A stretch of 64,000 nucleotides of DNA from UBA4427 sp045106235 (GTDB taxonomy: Bacteria > Myxococcota_A > UBA9160 > UBA4427), in NCBI GenBank assembly GCA_045106235.1, contig JBGCEJ010000012.1, positions 186,001-250,000 on the forward strand, written 5' to 3'. Shown piece after piece: positions 26,423 to 35,159 of this stretch (position 1 is its first letter; every line of letters begins with the position of its first letter). Under the pieces are notes generated by a model. The model did not search any database and was not told where the DNA came from. It was given only the letters and a program-made list of their open reading frames with translations. Both the position numbers and the translations under genes were made by a program.

Positions 26423-27181
26423 TTAGGCGACCTGCCCGCCGTCGATGCGCATGGCGGAGCCCGTGATGTAGCCCGCTTCGTCGGAGGCGAGGTAGGCGAC
26501 CATCGCGGCGATTTCTTCGGGCGTCCCCACCCGGGGCATCATTGGCGCCGTGCGGGCCATCAGCGAGGGGTCGAGCCCATCGACGGGGAAGCCGGCCTGG
26601 GTCATGGGGGTCATGACGCCCCCGGGACAGATGCAGTTCACGCGAAGGTCGCGCCGGGCATACTCCGCGGCGAGAGATTGGGTGAGCCCCACGACGCCGG
26701 CCTTGGCGGCACAATAGGCCGCGTTATAGGGGACGCCCTGGAGCGCTGCGGCGGAGGCCATATTGACGATCGCGCCGCCGCCTTCAAGAAGGTGGGGGAG
26801 CGCAGCGCGGCACATGAAAAACGTGCCGTTGAGGTTGATCGAGATGGTTTGTTCGAAGGCTTCCGGGGGAAGCTCGAGGGTATGCCCCGGGCGTAGAATG
26901 CCCGCGATATTGGCAAGGACGTCGAGCCCGCCAAAGGCCTTAGCTGCCTCGGCGACGGCCGCGTCACAGGATTCGCGGTTCGCAACGTCGGCCTCGGCGC
27001 TGCCCGCCTTTCCGCCCGCCTCTTCGATGTCCTGCGCTGTTTTCTGAGCGGCTTCGGCTGCGATATCGACGCAGAAAACCTGGGCGCCTTCTTGGGCGAG
27101 GCGGAGAGCGGTGGCTCGGCCGATTCCTGAGGCAGCGCCCGTCACCAGGGCGCGTTTTCCGGCGAAACGATTCATGGACAT
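26423..27181 (-). CDS. SDR family oxidoreductase
   Basis: Classical short-chain dehydrogenase, 252 aa. TGAASGIG cofactor loop near residue 14, FCVDIAAE after beta-2 (Asp favours NAD), NIAG, Ser in NMASAAA, catalytic YCAAK, and the terminal GSAMRIDGGQVA. AGGAG lies 9 nt upstream of ATG 27181; the ATG at 27175 would also work. It is followed after 38 nt by the flavin oxidoreductase gene on the same strand, so the pair is probably one transcript. Confidence 0.9.
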   Translation of the reverse strand: MSMNRFAGKRALVTGAASGIGRATALRLAQEGAQVFCVDIAAEAAQKTAQDIEEAGGKAGSAEADVANRESCDAAVAEAAKAFGGLDVLANIAGILRPGHTLELPPEAFEQTISINLNGTFFMCRAALPHLLEGGGAIVNMASAAALQGVPYNAAYCAAKAGVVGLTQSLAAEYARRDLRVNCICPGGVMTPMTQAGFPVDGLDPSLMARTAPMMPRVGTPEEIAAMVAYLASDEAGYITGSAMRIDGGQVA

Positions 27182-27395
27182 GCTTTGAGACTCCTGTTCT
27201 CTCGGTGAACCTCGACGATACCGCGCTGATCGGGGGGTGTGGGGGCGAGGGCGGGCTATTTTTACTCTCGGCGCAGAAGGCAGTTCGCCGTTCGGGGGGC
27301 GGCCCGCGGGACGCGCTGGAAATTCCCGGGCTGGATGGCGGGCCGCTCGTCGGGAGCGGGGTAGAATCAGGGTCTCGCCTCGAAAGGAATCGACG

Positions 27396-27947
27396 ATGGA
27401 ATTCGATCGCGGAACGACGACCTATAACATTATGCCGATCCCTCCGATCGAGGCGCAGATGCAGCGTTTCGAAATCGGGGCGATCACGATCGGCGTTGAA
27501 TACCGACTGCTCGACGAAGCGATTTCCGCCGCGCATACGACGGCCGAGGGGTATTCCGGCGACATGTCAAACGTGGAAGTCGCCGATTGCGGTGTTTCCC
27601 TTCATGTCTTCGGGTGCTCGGAGGGGGAAGAATCCGAGTATCTCCGCTTCGACTGTTTCGACGAAGACCCGCATTATCACTACGTCTCATACAAGAACCA
27701 GACGAACCAGATGGTGCATGTCGATCCGGTTGCGTTAGGCGACCCCCTCGCTTGGGCGTTGGAACGGATTCGGACACGCTTGCCACAGATGCTGACTCGG
27801 GCGGGAGCGCCCGAGGTTGCGGCGAAAGTGAATCCCGTTGCGATCGAGGCCGCCTTGCCGCAGATCGCCGAGGTGGCCTACCGAGCACGATTCAATCATG
27901 ACGATGAGGCGATTCATGCCGGCGCACTTGCCCGGAACGCTTCATGA
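27396..27947 (+). CDS. Conserved hypothetical protein, first gene of a seven-gene operon
   Basis: Soluble protein of 183 aa that I do not recognise. It opens MEFDRGTTTYNIMPIPPIEA and contains an acidic/aromatic core (ADCGVSLHVFG, YLRFDCFDEDPHYHYV) and a helical C-terminus (PQMLTRAGAPEVAAKV). No signal peptide or membrane helix. The His/Asp/Cys-rich patch DEDPHYHY could bind metal, but that is conjecture. ATG 27396 follows GAAAGGA; the longer frame from 27237 lacks a signal. It overlaps the next SDR gene by ATGA, so it belongs to the catabolic operon. Confidence 0.75.
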   Translation: MEFDRGTTTYNIMPIPPIEAQMQRFEIGAITIGVEYRLLDEAISAAHTTAEGYSGDMSNVEVADCGVSLHVFGCSEGEESEYLRFDCFDEDPHYHYVSYKNQTNQMVHVDPVALGDPLAWALERIRTRLPQMLTRAGAPEVAAKVNPVAIEAALPQIAEVAYRARFNHDDEAIHAGALARNAS

Positions 27948-28789
27948 CGACTGCGGGGACTGGGCCCCTCGCGGGCCAGGTTGCGATCGTGACCGGAGCG
28001 AGTCGAGGAATCGGCCGAGGCTGCGCCATCGAACTCGGCGCCAGTGGAGCGACGGTCTACTGCACGGGGCGGAAGAGCAGCCCGGGGGCCTCGCCTGCGC
28101 CAGGGAGCGTCGAGGCGGTCGCTGCGGAAGTGAGCGCGGCGGGCGGGCGCGGAATCGGCGTCGTTTGTGATCACCGCGAGGATGATGCTGTTGAAGCGCT
28201 CTTCGCTCGCGTGAAAGCCGAAGCGGGCAGGCTCGATGTCCTTGTGAATAACGCCTTTATCATTCCTGAGGAGCTGACGAGTCTGCGCCCGTTCTGGGAA
28301 GTGCCGCTTTCGAATTGGGATGACATGGTCGACGTGGGGACGCGATCGGCCTACGCCGCGAGTCGACTGGCGGCACCGATTATGATTGAGCAAGGGACGG
28401 GCTTGATCGCCAATATCAGCTCCTCGGGCGCGCAAGAATACGCGTGGCATGTGGCGTACGGTGTCGGGAAGGCAGCCCTTGATCGATTTACGAAGGATGC
28501 TGCGCATGAGCTGGCGAAGCATGGGGTGACGGTTGTTTCGCTTTGGCCCGGGCTCGTGCTGACCGAGCGGAACGAGGCGAATGTTGGCAAAGTGCCCGGT
28601 CTAGATTTCAGCAAGGCGGAGTCGCTGCGTTTTACGGGGCGAGCGATAGTGGCCTTGGCGAATGATCCGAAGCAGATCGCGCGAACGGGGCAGGCTTTGA
28701 TCTCGCGTGCGCTTGCGGACGAGTACGGTTTTACGGACGTTGATGGATCGCTGCCAGCGGGTCCATTGCATAAACGAGGCGAGGTTTAG
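27944..28789 (+). CDS. SDR family oxidoreductase (DHRS1-like)
   Basis: Short-chain dehydrogenase, 281 aa. TGASRGIGRGCAIELG cofactor loop, the TVYCTGRKS after beta-2 (Arg/Lys favour NADP(H)), NNAF, Ser in NISSSGAQEYAWHV and the YGVGKAALDR active-site segment. The longer C-terminal region and the first-loop spacing resemble the DHRS1 group. ATGA overlap with the previous gene; the next gene starts at 28791. Confidence 0.88.
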   Translation: MTTAGTGPLAGQVAIVTGASRGIGRGCAIELGASGATVYCTGRKSSPGASPAPGSVEAVAAEVSAAGGRGIGVVCDHREDDAVEALFARVKAEAGRLDVLVNNAFIIPEELTSLRPFWEVPLSNWDDMVDVGTRSAYAASRLAAPIMIEQGTGLIANISSSGAQEYAWHVAYGVGKAALDRFTKDAAHELAKHGVTVVSLWPGLVLTERNEANVGKVPGLDFSKAESLRFTGRAIVALANDPKQIARTGQALISRALADEYGFTDVDGSLPAGPLHKRGEV

Positions 28790-28790
28790 A

Positions 28791-29732
28791 ATGGGACAGG
28801 AAGAGCGGATACTGGGTCGGACGGGCGCTTCGGTGACGCCGCTTGGGTATGGCGCGATGGAGCTGGCGGGGTTCGGCGGGCCGGATGACGCCGCAGCGGC
28901 GGAGCGAATTCTGGGTGAAGTGCTGGATTCCGGGATCACGTTGATTGATACGGCGCCGGACTACGCGGCTTCGGAAGAATTGATCGGTCGTCATCTCGCG
29001 CATCGCCGCGATGAGTATTTCCTGGCCTCGAAATGTGGCTGCGTCGTCGGGCGACAGCCTGAATTCAAGGACGGCACGCTCGAGCACGAATTCTCGCGGA
29101 CGAACGTGCGTGCCGGGGTCGAGCAAAGTCTTCAGCGGATGAAGACCGATCGTCTCGACCTCGTGCAGATCCACATGAGTCCACCCCGGGCCGAGATCGA
29201 AGCGGGGGGACTGATTGAAGAGCTCGAAATGCTGCGCGACGAGGGGAAGCTGCGTTTCATTGGAATCTCGGGCACGCTGCCCGACCTCGACGACCATATT
29301 GCGATGGGCGTCTTCGATGTGTTTCAGATTCCGTATTCGGCCTTGCAGCCCGAACATGAGGCTGCGCTCACACGCGCGGCGGAGAGCGGCGCGGGAACGA
29401 TCGTGCGCGGTGGCGTCGCGCGGGGCGCGCCGGCGCCCGACTACGGCGAGGGCAAGAAATACGATTTTCAGAAAGCGTTCGCTGCGGAGAAGCGAGACGT
29501 GTGGGAGCAGGCAGGTCTCGATGAGCTGCTCGACGGGATGACTCGCATGGAGTTCATGTTGCGCTTTGTGCTCGGTCATCCGGATCTCCATACGACAATC
29601 GTCGGGACTTCGAATTCCAAGCATCTGAAGTCGAATGTCGAAGTCGCATCGAAGGGCCCGCTACCCACAGACGTGCGTGCCGAAGCGCGTCGCCGGATTG
29701 CGCAGGTTTTGGAGCTCGATTCAGATGGCTGA
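28791..29732 (+). CDS. Aldo/keto reductase
   Basis: NAD(P)H-dependent aldo/keto reductase TIM barrel, 313 aa. It has ILGRTGASVTPLGYGAMELAGFG, the catalytic Asp/Tyr segment LIDTAPDYAASEELIGRHL, the Lys in FLASKCG and the DRLDLVQIHMS strand. The C-terminal cofactor segment ending IVGTSNSKHLKSNVE is present. ATG 28791 directly follows the SDR stop (TAG 28787-28789). The final codons overlap the haemoglobin start (ATGGCTGA). Probably reduces or oxidises a carbonyl intermediate. Confidence 0.9.
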   Translation: MGQEERILGRTGASVTPLGYGAMELAGFGGPDDAAAAERILGEVLDSGITLIDTAPDYAASEELIGRHLAHRRDEYFLASKCGCVVGRQPEFKDGTLEHEFSRTNVRAGVEQSLQRMKTDRLDLVQIHMSPPRAEIEAGGLIEELEMLRDEGKLRFIGISGTLPDLDDHIAMGVFDVFQIPYSALQPEHEAALTRAAESGAGTIVRGGVARGAPAPDYGEGKKYDFQKAFAAEKRDVWEQAGLDELLDGMTRMEFMLRFVLGHPDLHTTIVGTSNSKHLKSNVEVASKGPLPTDVRAEARRRIAQVLELDSDG

Positions 29733-30204
29733 GACGCCAGGAGGGAAGACTTCTGGTTTGCAAATCGGAAGCGCGCCGCCCGCTGGTTCTGAACGTCCGG
29801 CCTACGGCGAAGGCGACGCCACCTATCAGGCTGCGGGCCAGCTCGAAGGGATTCGGCTGCTCGTAGACGCGTTCTACAGGATCATGGACGAATTGCCTCA
29901 GGCGCAGACGATTCGACGGATGCATCCTTCGGATCTCGAAGTCTCCCGCGATAAATTGACGCGCTTTCTCTCCGGCTGGACCAATGGCCCTCGGCTCTAT
30001 GCTGAGAAATATGGTCCGATGCGAATTCCTCCGGCGCATGCGCATCTGCGCGTGGGGCCCGCGGAACGAGATGCCTGGTTGATTTGCATGGAGCTCGCAC
30101 TCAAAGAGCGGGACTATCCCCCGGATTTCGTCGCCTACCTGCTTCGGGAGCTCAGCGTTCCCGCGGAACGCATCGTTCAGGTCAGCAAGGACCCGCTTCC
30201 CTAA
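29725..30204 (+). CDS. Group II truncated haemoglobin
   Basis: Truncated (2-on-2) globin, 159 aa. It has the family pattern YGEGDATYQAAGQLEGIRLLV, the B10 Tyr in DAFYRIMDELP, the SRDKLTRFLSGW helix E region and the proximal-His segment PPAHAHLRVGPAERDAWLICM with the conserved G8 Trp. Length is normal for group II, with a 25-residue polar N-terminal extension. It overlaps the aldo/keto reductase gene by 8 bp and precedes the di-iron hydroxylase gene by 28 nt. Oxygen supply or NO/peroxide protection for the neighbouring oxygenase is a reasonable inference. Confidence 0.88.
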   Translation: MAETPGGKTSGLQIGSAPPAGSERPAYGEGDATYQAAGQLEGIRLLVDAFYRIMDELPQAQTIRRMHPSDLEVSRDKLTRFLSGWTNGPRLYAEKYGPMRIPPAHAHLRVGPAERDAWLICMELALKERDYPPDFVAYLLRELSVPAERIVQVSKDPLP

Positions 30205-30232
30205 GCGAGCGCCGGACTGGATTGGAGTGGCC

Positions 30233-31057
30233 ATGTTCGATTGGCTTGAACTCTGGAAGACGATTTTTTTGGGCGAAATGCGCCCCGTGCTCATTGGGTT
30301 GGGATGCATCGTTTTTCTGACGATGATCGAACTAATTTGGCCTGCCGAGCCTGCTCATACGCTTCGTGGAAGAGCGCGAAATCTCGGCTACCTGCTGCTC
30401 TACAAGATTTTCGGCGCAGGCGGGCTCGCGCTTTGGTTCGCTTTCGGCCCTCGCATCGCAGTTCCTCAATCTTCTTCTGAGGGCTTCCTTTGGTTCGGCT
30501 ACCTCGGCGCAAATCTGATCGCAATCGATCTGCTCTACTACTTTTATCATCGCGCTCAGCATGCTTTCCCAGCGCTCTGGGCTTTGCATGAACTTCATCA
30601 TTCGGATTCCGAGCTCAATGCGACAACCAGTTTTCGAACGTTTTGGCTGGAGACGCTCGTCCAGTTTTTGTTGATCATGTTGCCGACGATCTTGCTGTTT
30701 GGGCAGCGCGGGGCTGAACATGCCTTGGTCGTTTCAGTCGTCTCCTACGGGTTTTTGATTTTTACCCATTGCAATTTTCGACTATCGCTGGGACCGTTGA
30801 GTCAGTGGATTTGCGGGCCTCAGGTGCATCGCGTGCATCACTCGCGATTGCCAGAACATCGCGATCGGAATTTCGCGCAGTTTTTTCCGGTCATCGATCG
30901 GATTTTCGGGACCTACTACGCACCGGGGCGGAGCGAGTTTCCGCCCACCGGGACGGAAACGCTCGCGACGGATGCGAACGTGTTTTTTGCTGCGCTCTGG
31001 CGCCCGTTTCAAATCTGGCGTGGGCTGCTTGTGAAAAGGAGAAAAGGCAATGTCTGA
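30233..31057 (+). CDS. Sterol desaturase / fatty acid hydroxylase family protein
   Basis: Integral-membrane di-iron hydroxylase, 274 aa. Several membrane helices surround the three histidine clusters of the family: HRAQH, HELHH and HRVHHSR with a following HRDRNF. Such enzymes hydroxylate or desaturate sterols, fatty acids, carotenoids or alkylglycerol using O2. ATG 30233 with GGAG 5 nt upstream is preferred over GTG 30227. It overlaps the following amidohydrolase start by 8 bp. It is the likely oxygenase of this operon. Confidence 0.9.
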   Translation: MFDWLELWKTIFLGEMRPVLIGLGCIVFLTMIELIWPAEPAHTLRGRARNLGYLLLYKIFGAGGLALWFAFGPRIAVPQSSSEGFLWFGYLGANLIAIDLLYYFYHRAQHAFPALWALHELHHSDSELNATTSFRTFWLETLVQFLLIMLPTILLFGQRGAEHALVVSVVSYGFLIFTHCNFRLSLGPLSQWICGPQVHRVHHSRLPEHRDRNFAQFFPVIDRIFGTYYAPGRSEFPPTGTETLATDANVFFAALWRPFQIWRGLLVKRRKGNV

Positions 31058-32801
31058 AATGGATCGTGTGATTCGAGGTGCGCTGATCGTGGATGGCTCT
31101 GGCGAGCCGGCTTTCAAGGGCGATGTGGGCATTCAGTCTGGTCGTATTGCGGCGATCCGCTCCTCGGCACATGGCGGCCCCGAGCTCTCCGGGCGAGAGG
31201 TGTTTGAGGGGGAGGGGCTCGTTTTGACCCCCGGATTCATCGACCCCCATACCCACTACGATGCCCAGCTCGGATGGGATCCCACGGCCTCGCCTTCGAA
31301 TCTTCACGGCGTGACGACGGTGATCGGAGGGAATTGTGGATTCTCCATCGCCCCCCTTCGCGATGAGGCCGACGCCGACTACACCCGCCGGATGATGTCC
31401 GTGGTCGAAGGGATGCCGCTTGAGGCGCTCGAGAACGGGCTCGACTGGAGCTGGCGTTCGTTCGGGGAGTGGCTGGATCGACTGGACGGAGCGACCGCGG
31501 TGAATGCGGGCTTCCTCGTAGGCCACTGTGCCTTGCGGCGGGCTGTGATGGGCGACCGTGCGGTCGGCAACGAGGCGTCGGAGAGTGAAGTCGCCGAAAT
31601 GCGAAGCCTGCTTCACGAATCCATCGAAGCGGGTGGGCTTGGGCTTTCGAGCTCGCGCTCTTTTACGCATCGTGATGGAGACGGTGAGCCCGTGCCGTCG
31701 CGCGCTGCCTCTGAAGATGAGCTGCTGACGTTATGCGACCTGGTGGGTGAGCATGAAGGGACGACCCTCGAGTTCATTACCGATGGATGTCTGCATGGTT
31801 TCGAAGATGCGGAAGTCGATCTGATGGCGCAGATGTCTCTTCGCGCAGGCAGGCCGCTGAACTGGAATGTGTTTACGATTGATTCAAAGGAGAAGGATCG
31901 TTTCGCGAATCAGTTGCTTGCCTCACAAAACGCAGCGGAGAAGGGCGCGCATATCGTTGCGCTGACGATGCCGACGCTCGTGGGGCTCACCATGAGCTTT
32001 CTGACGTACTCGCCGATTCATCAGCTGCCGGGATGGAGTGATGTCTTGAACTTGCCTTTTGATGAGCGCGTCGCTGCGCTGCGCGATTCGACGGTCCGCG
32101 CGAAGCTGCTTGAAGGGTCGAAGTCTCCGGATGCGGGCGTGTTCGCGCGGGTCGCAGACTTCCCGAATTTTCGGATTGGCGAGACCTATTCCGAAGAGAA
32201 CCGCGGGCTGACGGGCCGACTCGTGCACGAAATCGCGAAGGAGCGCGGGGAGGAAAGCTTCGACACGCTGCTTGAGATCGTGATTGCCGATGGGTTAAAG
32301 ACGGTTCTTTGGCCCGAGCCGCCGGATAACGATGAGGAAAGCTGGTCGCTTCGAGCCACTGCATGGGGAAGCGAGCATACGCTTTTGGGCGGCTCGGACG
32401 CGGGGGCGCATCTCGACCGAATGTGCGGCGCACCCTACACGACGGACTTTCTGGCGGATTGCCTAAATGGGCGGAAGCTCTGGAGCCTGGAGCGAGCGGT
32501 GAAGGCCTTGAGTGCCGATCCAGCTCGTCTTTTCGGTCTCAGGGACCGCGGCCAGATCGAAGAGGGCAAACAGGCCGACCTCGTCTTGTTTGATCCAAAC
32601 GAAATTGGCTCGCTCGAGATTCACGAGCGCACGGATTTGCCCGGCGATTCGGCGCGTCTCTTTGCAGAGTCCACAGGGATTCGGCAGGTGATGGTGAACG
32701 GCGAAACGATCGTGAAAGACGGAAAGCCGACTGACGCGCGCCCCGGCAAAATCCTTCGTTCTGGCCGAGACACGGAAACGGTCTCACTTCCAGCCGCATA
32801 G
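31050..32801 (+). CDS. N-acyl-D-amino-acid deacylase family amidohydrolase
   Basis: Second D-aminoacylase-type amidohydrolase in the window, 583 aa. It has RVIRGALIVDGSGEP, the metal motif GFIDPHTHYDAQLGWDP, GVTTVIGGNCGFSIAPL and the late Asp in LGGSDAGAHLDRM. The C-terminal small domain has GQIEEGKQADLVLFDP. It overlaps the hydroxylase gene by 8 bp. It is the same family as 9418-11124 but clearly diverged, so the two catabolic operons each have their own version. Confidence 0.9.
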   Translation: MSEMDRVIRGALIVDGSGEPAFKGDVGIQSGRIAAIRSSAHGGPELSGREVFEGEGLVLTPGFIDPHTHYDAQLGWDPTASPSNLHGVTTVIGGNCGFSIAPLRDEADADYTRRMMSVVEGMPLEALENGLDWSWRSFGEWLDRLDGATAVNAGFLVGHCALRRAVMGDRAVGNEASESEVAEMRSLLHESIEAGGLGLSSSRSFTHRDGDGEPVPSRAASEDELLTLCDLVGEHEGTTLEFITDGCLHGFEDAEVDLMAQMSLRAGRPLNWNVFTIDSKEKDRFANQLLASQNAAEKGAHIVALTMPTLVGLTMSFLTYSPIHQLPGWSDVLNLPFDERVAALRDSTVRAKLLEGSKSPDAGVFARVADFPNFRIGETYSEENRGLTGRLVHEIAKERGEESFDTLLEIVIADGLKTVLWPEPPDNDEESWSLRATAWGSEHTLLGGSDAGAHLDRMCGAPYTTDFLADCLNGRKLWSLERAVKALSADPARLFGLRDRGQIEEGKQADLVLFDPNEIGSLEIHERTDLPGDSARLFAESTGIRQVMVNGETIVKDGKPTDARPGKILRSGRDTETVSLPAA

Positions 32802-32835
32802 CACTCCAAACCTGCTGAGTAGAAGGGAGCGAAAG

Positions 32836-33219
32836 ATGGGTCGCGCAATCATTATGCATGTCGATGACGCTCCTTGGGTTCGAGGAGGGCCGAAGAGTGA
32901 AGGGCCTTTTCCGGACGGAGGTGGACAGCTCGTTGGCGATCTAGATGAGGGGCCCTGGGTTCATGTGAACTGGCTGCCGGGCGGGCTCGTCGCACCTGTG
33001 CATCAGCATGACCATGAGGAAGTGATGTATATCCTCGAAGGCGGATTCTCGATGGGGCGCCGGAAATGCGGTGCAGGGACGGTTGTCTACATTGAAGCGG
33101 GTACCGACTACGGCTTCACGGTCTGGGAGGAAGGCGTTCGGTTCTTGAATATTCGCTCGGGTCGTTCGCTCTATCAGGAGCGCGGAGAGGCCGCCGAAGA
33201 TCCTTACGAAACGAAGTAA
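32836..33219 (+). CDS. Cupin domain protein
   Basis: Single-domain cupin, 127 aa. The first cupin motif HQHDHEEVMYILEGGF supplies His/His/His/Glu-type metal ligands; the second is weaker (GTVVYIEAGTDYGFTV). AAGGGAG is upstream of the ATG. It is the last gene of the seven-gene operon, 34 nt after the amidohydrolase gene. It may be a small dioxygenase or isomerase, or a binding protein. Confidence 0.83.
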   Translation: MGRAIIMHVDDAPWVRGGPKSEGPFPDGGGQLVGDLDEGPWVHVNWLPGGLVAPVHQHDHEEVMYILEGGFSMGRRKCGAGTVVYIEAGTDYGFTVWEEGVRFLNIRSGRSLYQERGEAAEDPYETK

Positions 33220-33248
33220 GGTTATCGGTAGGCCTAGGGTATGCCCCG

Positions 33249-34091
33249 TTAGGCGAGCCCGAAAAGCCGTTTGGCGTTTCCCGAGAGGATTTTTCGCTTG
33301 TCCTCGGCGGGGAGCTTCGACTCCAGGATCTGCGGGAGGAGGTGGCTGATGCGCTTGCCGACGGGATGCGAGTAGAGGTCGGTACCGAAGGCGACACGCT
33401 CGGCGCCGAAACGGCGCGCGAAATCCTCGATGAAGTCGAAGTTATAGCTGAGGCTCGTGTCGAAGATGATATTCGGCGCGACCTCGGCGATGAATGAGCA
33501 TTCGCGGGTTGCTTCGTAAGACGAGAAAGCATCGAGGGCGAGGACGGGCGTCTCGGGAATGCTGCGCGCGAGGATGGCAAGTTTCCAGAGCGCCTCTTCG
33601 GGCGTTTCATTCATCGCGTGAATCACGGGGACGAGTCCGAGTTCGGCCATCCGGGCGACGTATCCGAGAATCCATTGGCTATCGAGAGAGACGCCTTGGA
33701 AACGAGTATGGAAGCTGATGCCGGCGAGCCCGAGTTCTCGATGGACCCGCTCTAGTTCGTCGAAGCTTGCCGCGCCGTCGCGGGGTTCGACGATGCCTAC
33801 GGCGGCGGGGAAGCGTTCGGGCATTGCATCGCGGTAGGCGGCGATCGCGTCGTTCTCTACTCGAGTATTCGCAAGGCCCTCCGGGCGTTCGTAGCCATGG
33901 CCAGGGATGACGATGGCTTGATCGACACCGCCTGTCTCCATGATCTCGAGCCGCGAGGCGACTTCCTTCTGCTGGAAGGCGCGAGCTCCCTCGACATCGG
34001 CCTCGGCGCCATCTTCCAGCTGACCACCCAGGGCCCGGAATGCATTGCCGACATGGTGATGAACATCGAGTACCGGGAATATTTCACTCAA
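33249..34091 (-). CDS. Amidohydrolase family protein (TIM-barrel metal-dependent hydrolase)
   Basis: Amidohydrolase-2-type protein, 280 aa. The HxH metal pair is in VLDVHHHVGN, a third His is in VIHAMNE, and the late Asp is in RVAFGTDLYSHP. The end ILSGNAKRLFGL is typical of this branch, which includes decarboxylases such as ACMSD and 2-pyrone-4,6-dicarboxylate hydrolase-like enzymes. Hydrolase versus decarboxylase cannot be decided. It starts in an ATGA overlap with the upstream LLM gene (34088-34091). Confidence 0.85.
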   Translation of the reverse strand: MSEIFPVLDVHHHVGNAFRALGGQLEDGAEADVEGARAFQQKEVASRLEIMETGGVDQAIVIPGHGYERPEGLANTRVENDAIAAYRDAMPERFPAAVGIVEPRDGAASFDELERVHRELGLAGISFHTRFQGVSLDSQWILGYVARMAELGLVPVIHAMNETPEEALWKLAILARSIPETPVLALDAFSSYEATRECSFIAEVAPNIIFDTSLSYNFDFIEDFARRFGAERVAFGTDLYSHPVGKRISHLLPQILESKLPAEDKRKILSGNAKRLFGLA

Positions 34092-35005
34092 TCGAATTCT
34101 CCGATCACGTCCTGACCGTAACGTGAGATCGCTTCTAAGAGGCTTGCTAGATCGGAACCTGCGACTGGGGCCATGGCCCAGTTTACGCCGATCTCGGCGA
34201 GCCCGCCCAAATAATCATGATGTTCCCCAAGGGCGAATTCGCCTACGCCTAGCATGCCTCCTGCCAGGGCGGGGAAAAAGACGTCGATGGGCGCGGTGCG
34301 TCCGATCGAGGCGGCATGATCCGTCATGTAGCCCTTGATCTCGCGAAGATCGTCAAGATTGTCGAGATGCACAGTCCGCCTCCGGTCGCCCAGAGCGCGT
34401 GGGTTGGGGATCGGCATCCAGCCCTGGGCTTTCTCGGCTGCGCGTCTCCGAGAGAGTTTGGAGTTGCCCCCGATCCAGATCGGGATTTCGGACTGGGCGG
34501 GGGCAGGATGTGCCGTGTTGCCCACCGCGTTGAAATGGATCCCTTGATGCGAGACCGAGTCCCCGCGCCAGGTTCGGCGGAGCATGTCGAGGGCCTCGTC
34601 GAAAAGCGCATTGCGTTCATCGAAGTCGACGCCGAGTGCATCAAATTCCTCGCGGAGATATCCCGTGCCACATCCCAAGATGAGCCGGCCACCCGAAAGA
34701 CGATCAAGGCTCGCAGCCGCTTTCGCGAGCATGAACGGGTTTCGGTAGGGCACGACCGTCAGGTTGGTGAGCAGCCGAAGGCGCTTCGTTGCCGCCGCGG
34801 CGAAAGAGAGCGCGACGAAAGGGTCGAGTGCGTTATGCCCGCCGGCTTCAAGCCAGGCATCGTTCGGCATCGGATGTTCGGTGACCGCGACGGCCTCAAA
34901 GCCCGCTTCTTCGGCGGCCTGAGAAACCTCGGCGACGGCTTCCTGGGTTAGGAATTCTGGATTCAGAGGATGGGCCATGAACGGGAGGCTCAGAACGAAA
35001 CGCAT
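34088..35005 (-). CDS. LLM class F420-type oxidoreductase
   Basis: Luciferase-like TIM-barrel oxidoreductase, 305 aa. It has RFVLSLPFMAH at the start, FEAVAVTEHPMPNDAWLEAGGH, the RLRLLTNLTVVPYRNPF strand, AKAAASLDRLSGGRLILGCG and TGYLREEFDALGVDF. These are the features of the group usually annotated as probable F420-dependent oxidoreductases. Translation is coupled to the amidohydrolase gene that follows, so the two probably act in sequence. Confidence 0.88.
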   Translation of the reverse strand: MRFVLSLPFMAHPLNPEFLTQEAVAEVSQAAEEAGFEAVAVTEHPMPNDAWLEAGGHNALDPFVALSFAAAATKRLRLLTNLTVVPYRNPFMLAKAAASLDRLSGGRLILGCGTGYLREEFDALGVDFDERNALFDEALDMLRRTWRGDSVSHQGIHFNAVGNTAHPAPAQSEIPIWIGGNSKLSRRRAAEKAQGWMPIPNPRALGDRRRTVHLDNLDDLREIKGYMTDHAASIGRTAPIDVFFPALAGGMLGVGEFALGEHHDYLGGLAEIGVNWAMAPVAGSDLASLLEAISRYGQDVIGEFD

Positions 35006-35159
35006 GCTGCATTTTTTAGCGTGGTTGAGCTGAAAATGCGCGGTCTGACTCCCGAGAGCTGCAAGCTGCGAGTGGGGCGTTCTATGCTTTGGGGGCGATG
35101 CCGTAGGCTTTCAGGGGAAGGTCCGGAGGCGGCGAGCGCGATGGAGACGGAGACCCGGG

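Noticed and set aside
26385..26714. 110-residue N-terminal extension of the flavin oxidoreductase
   Set aside because: It reads through the SDR gene in another frame and has shadow composition; the family sequence starts at 26384.
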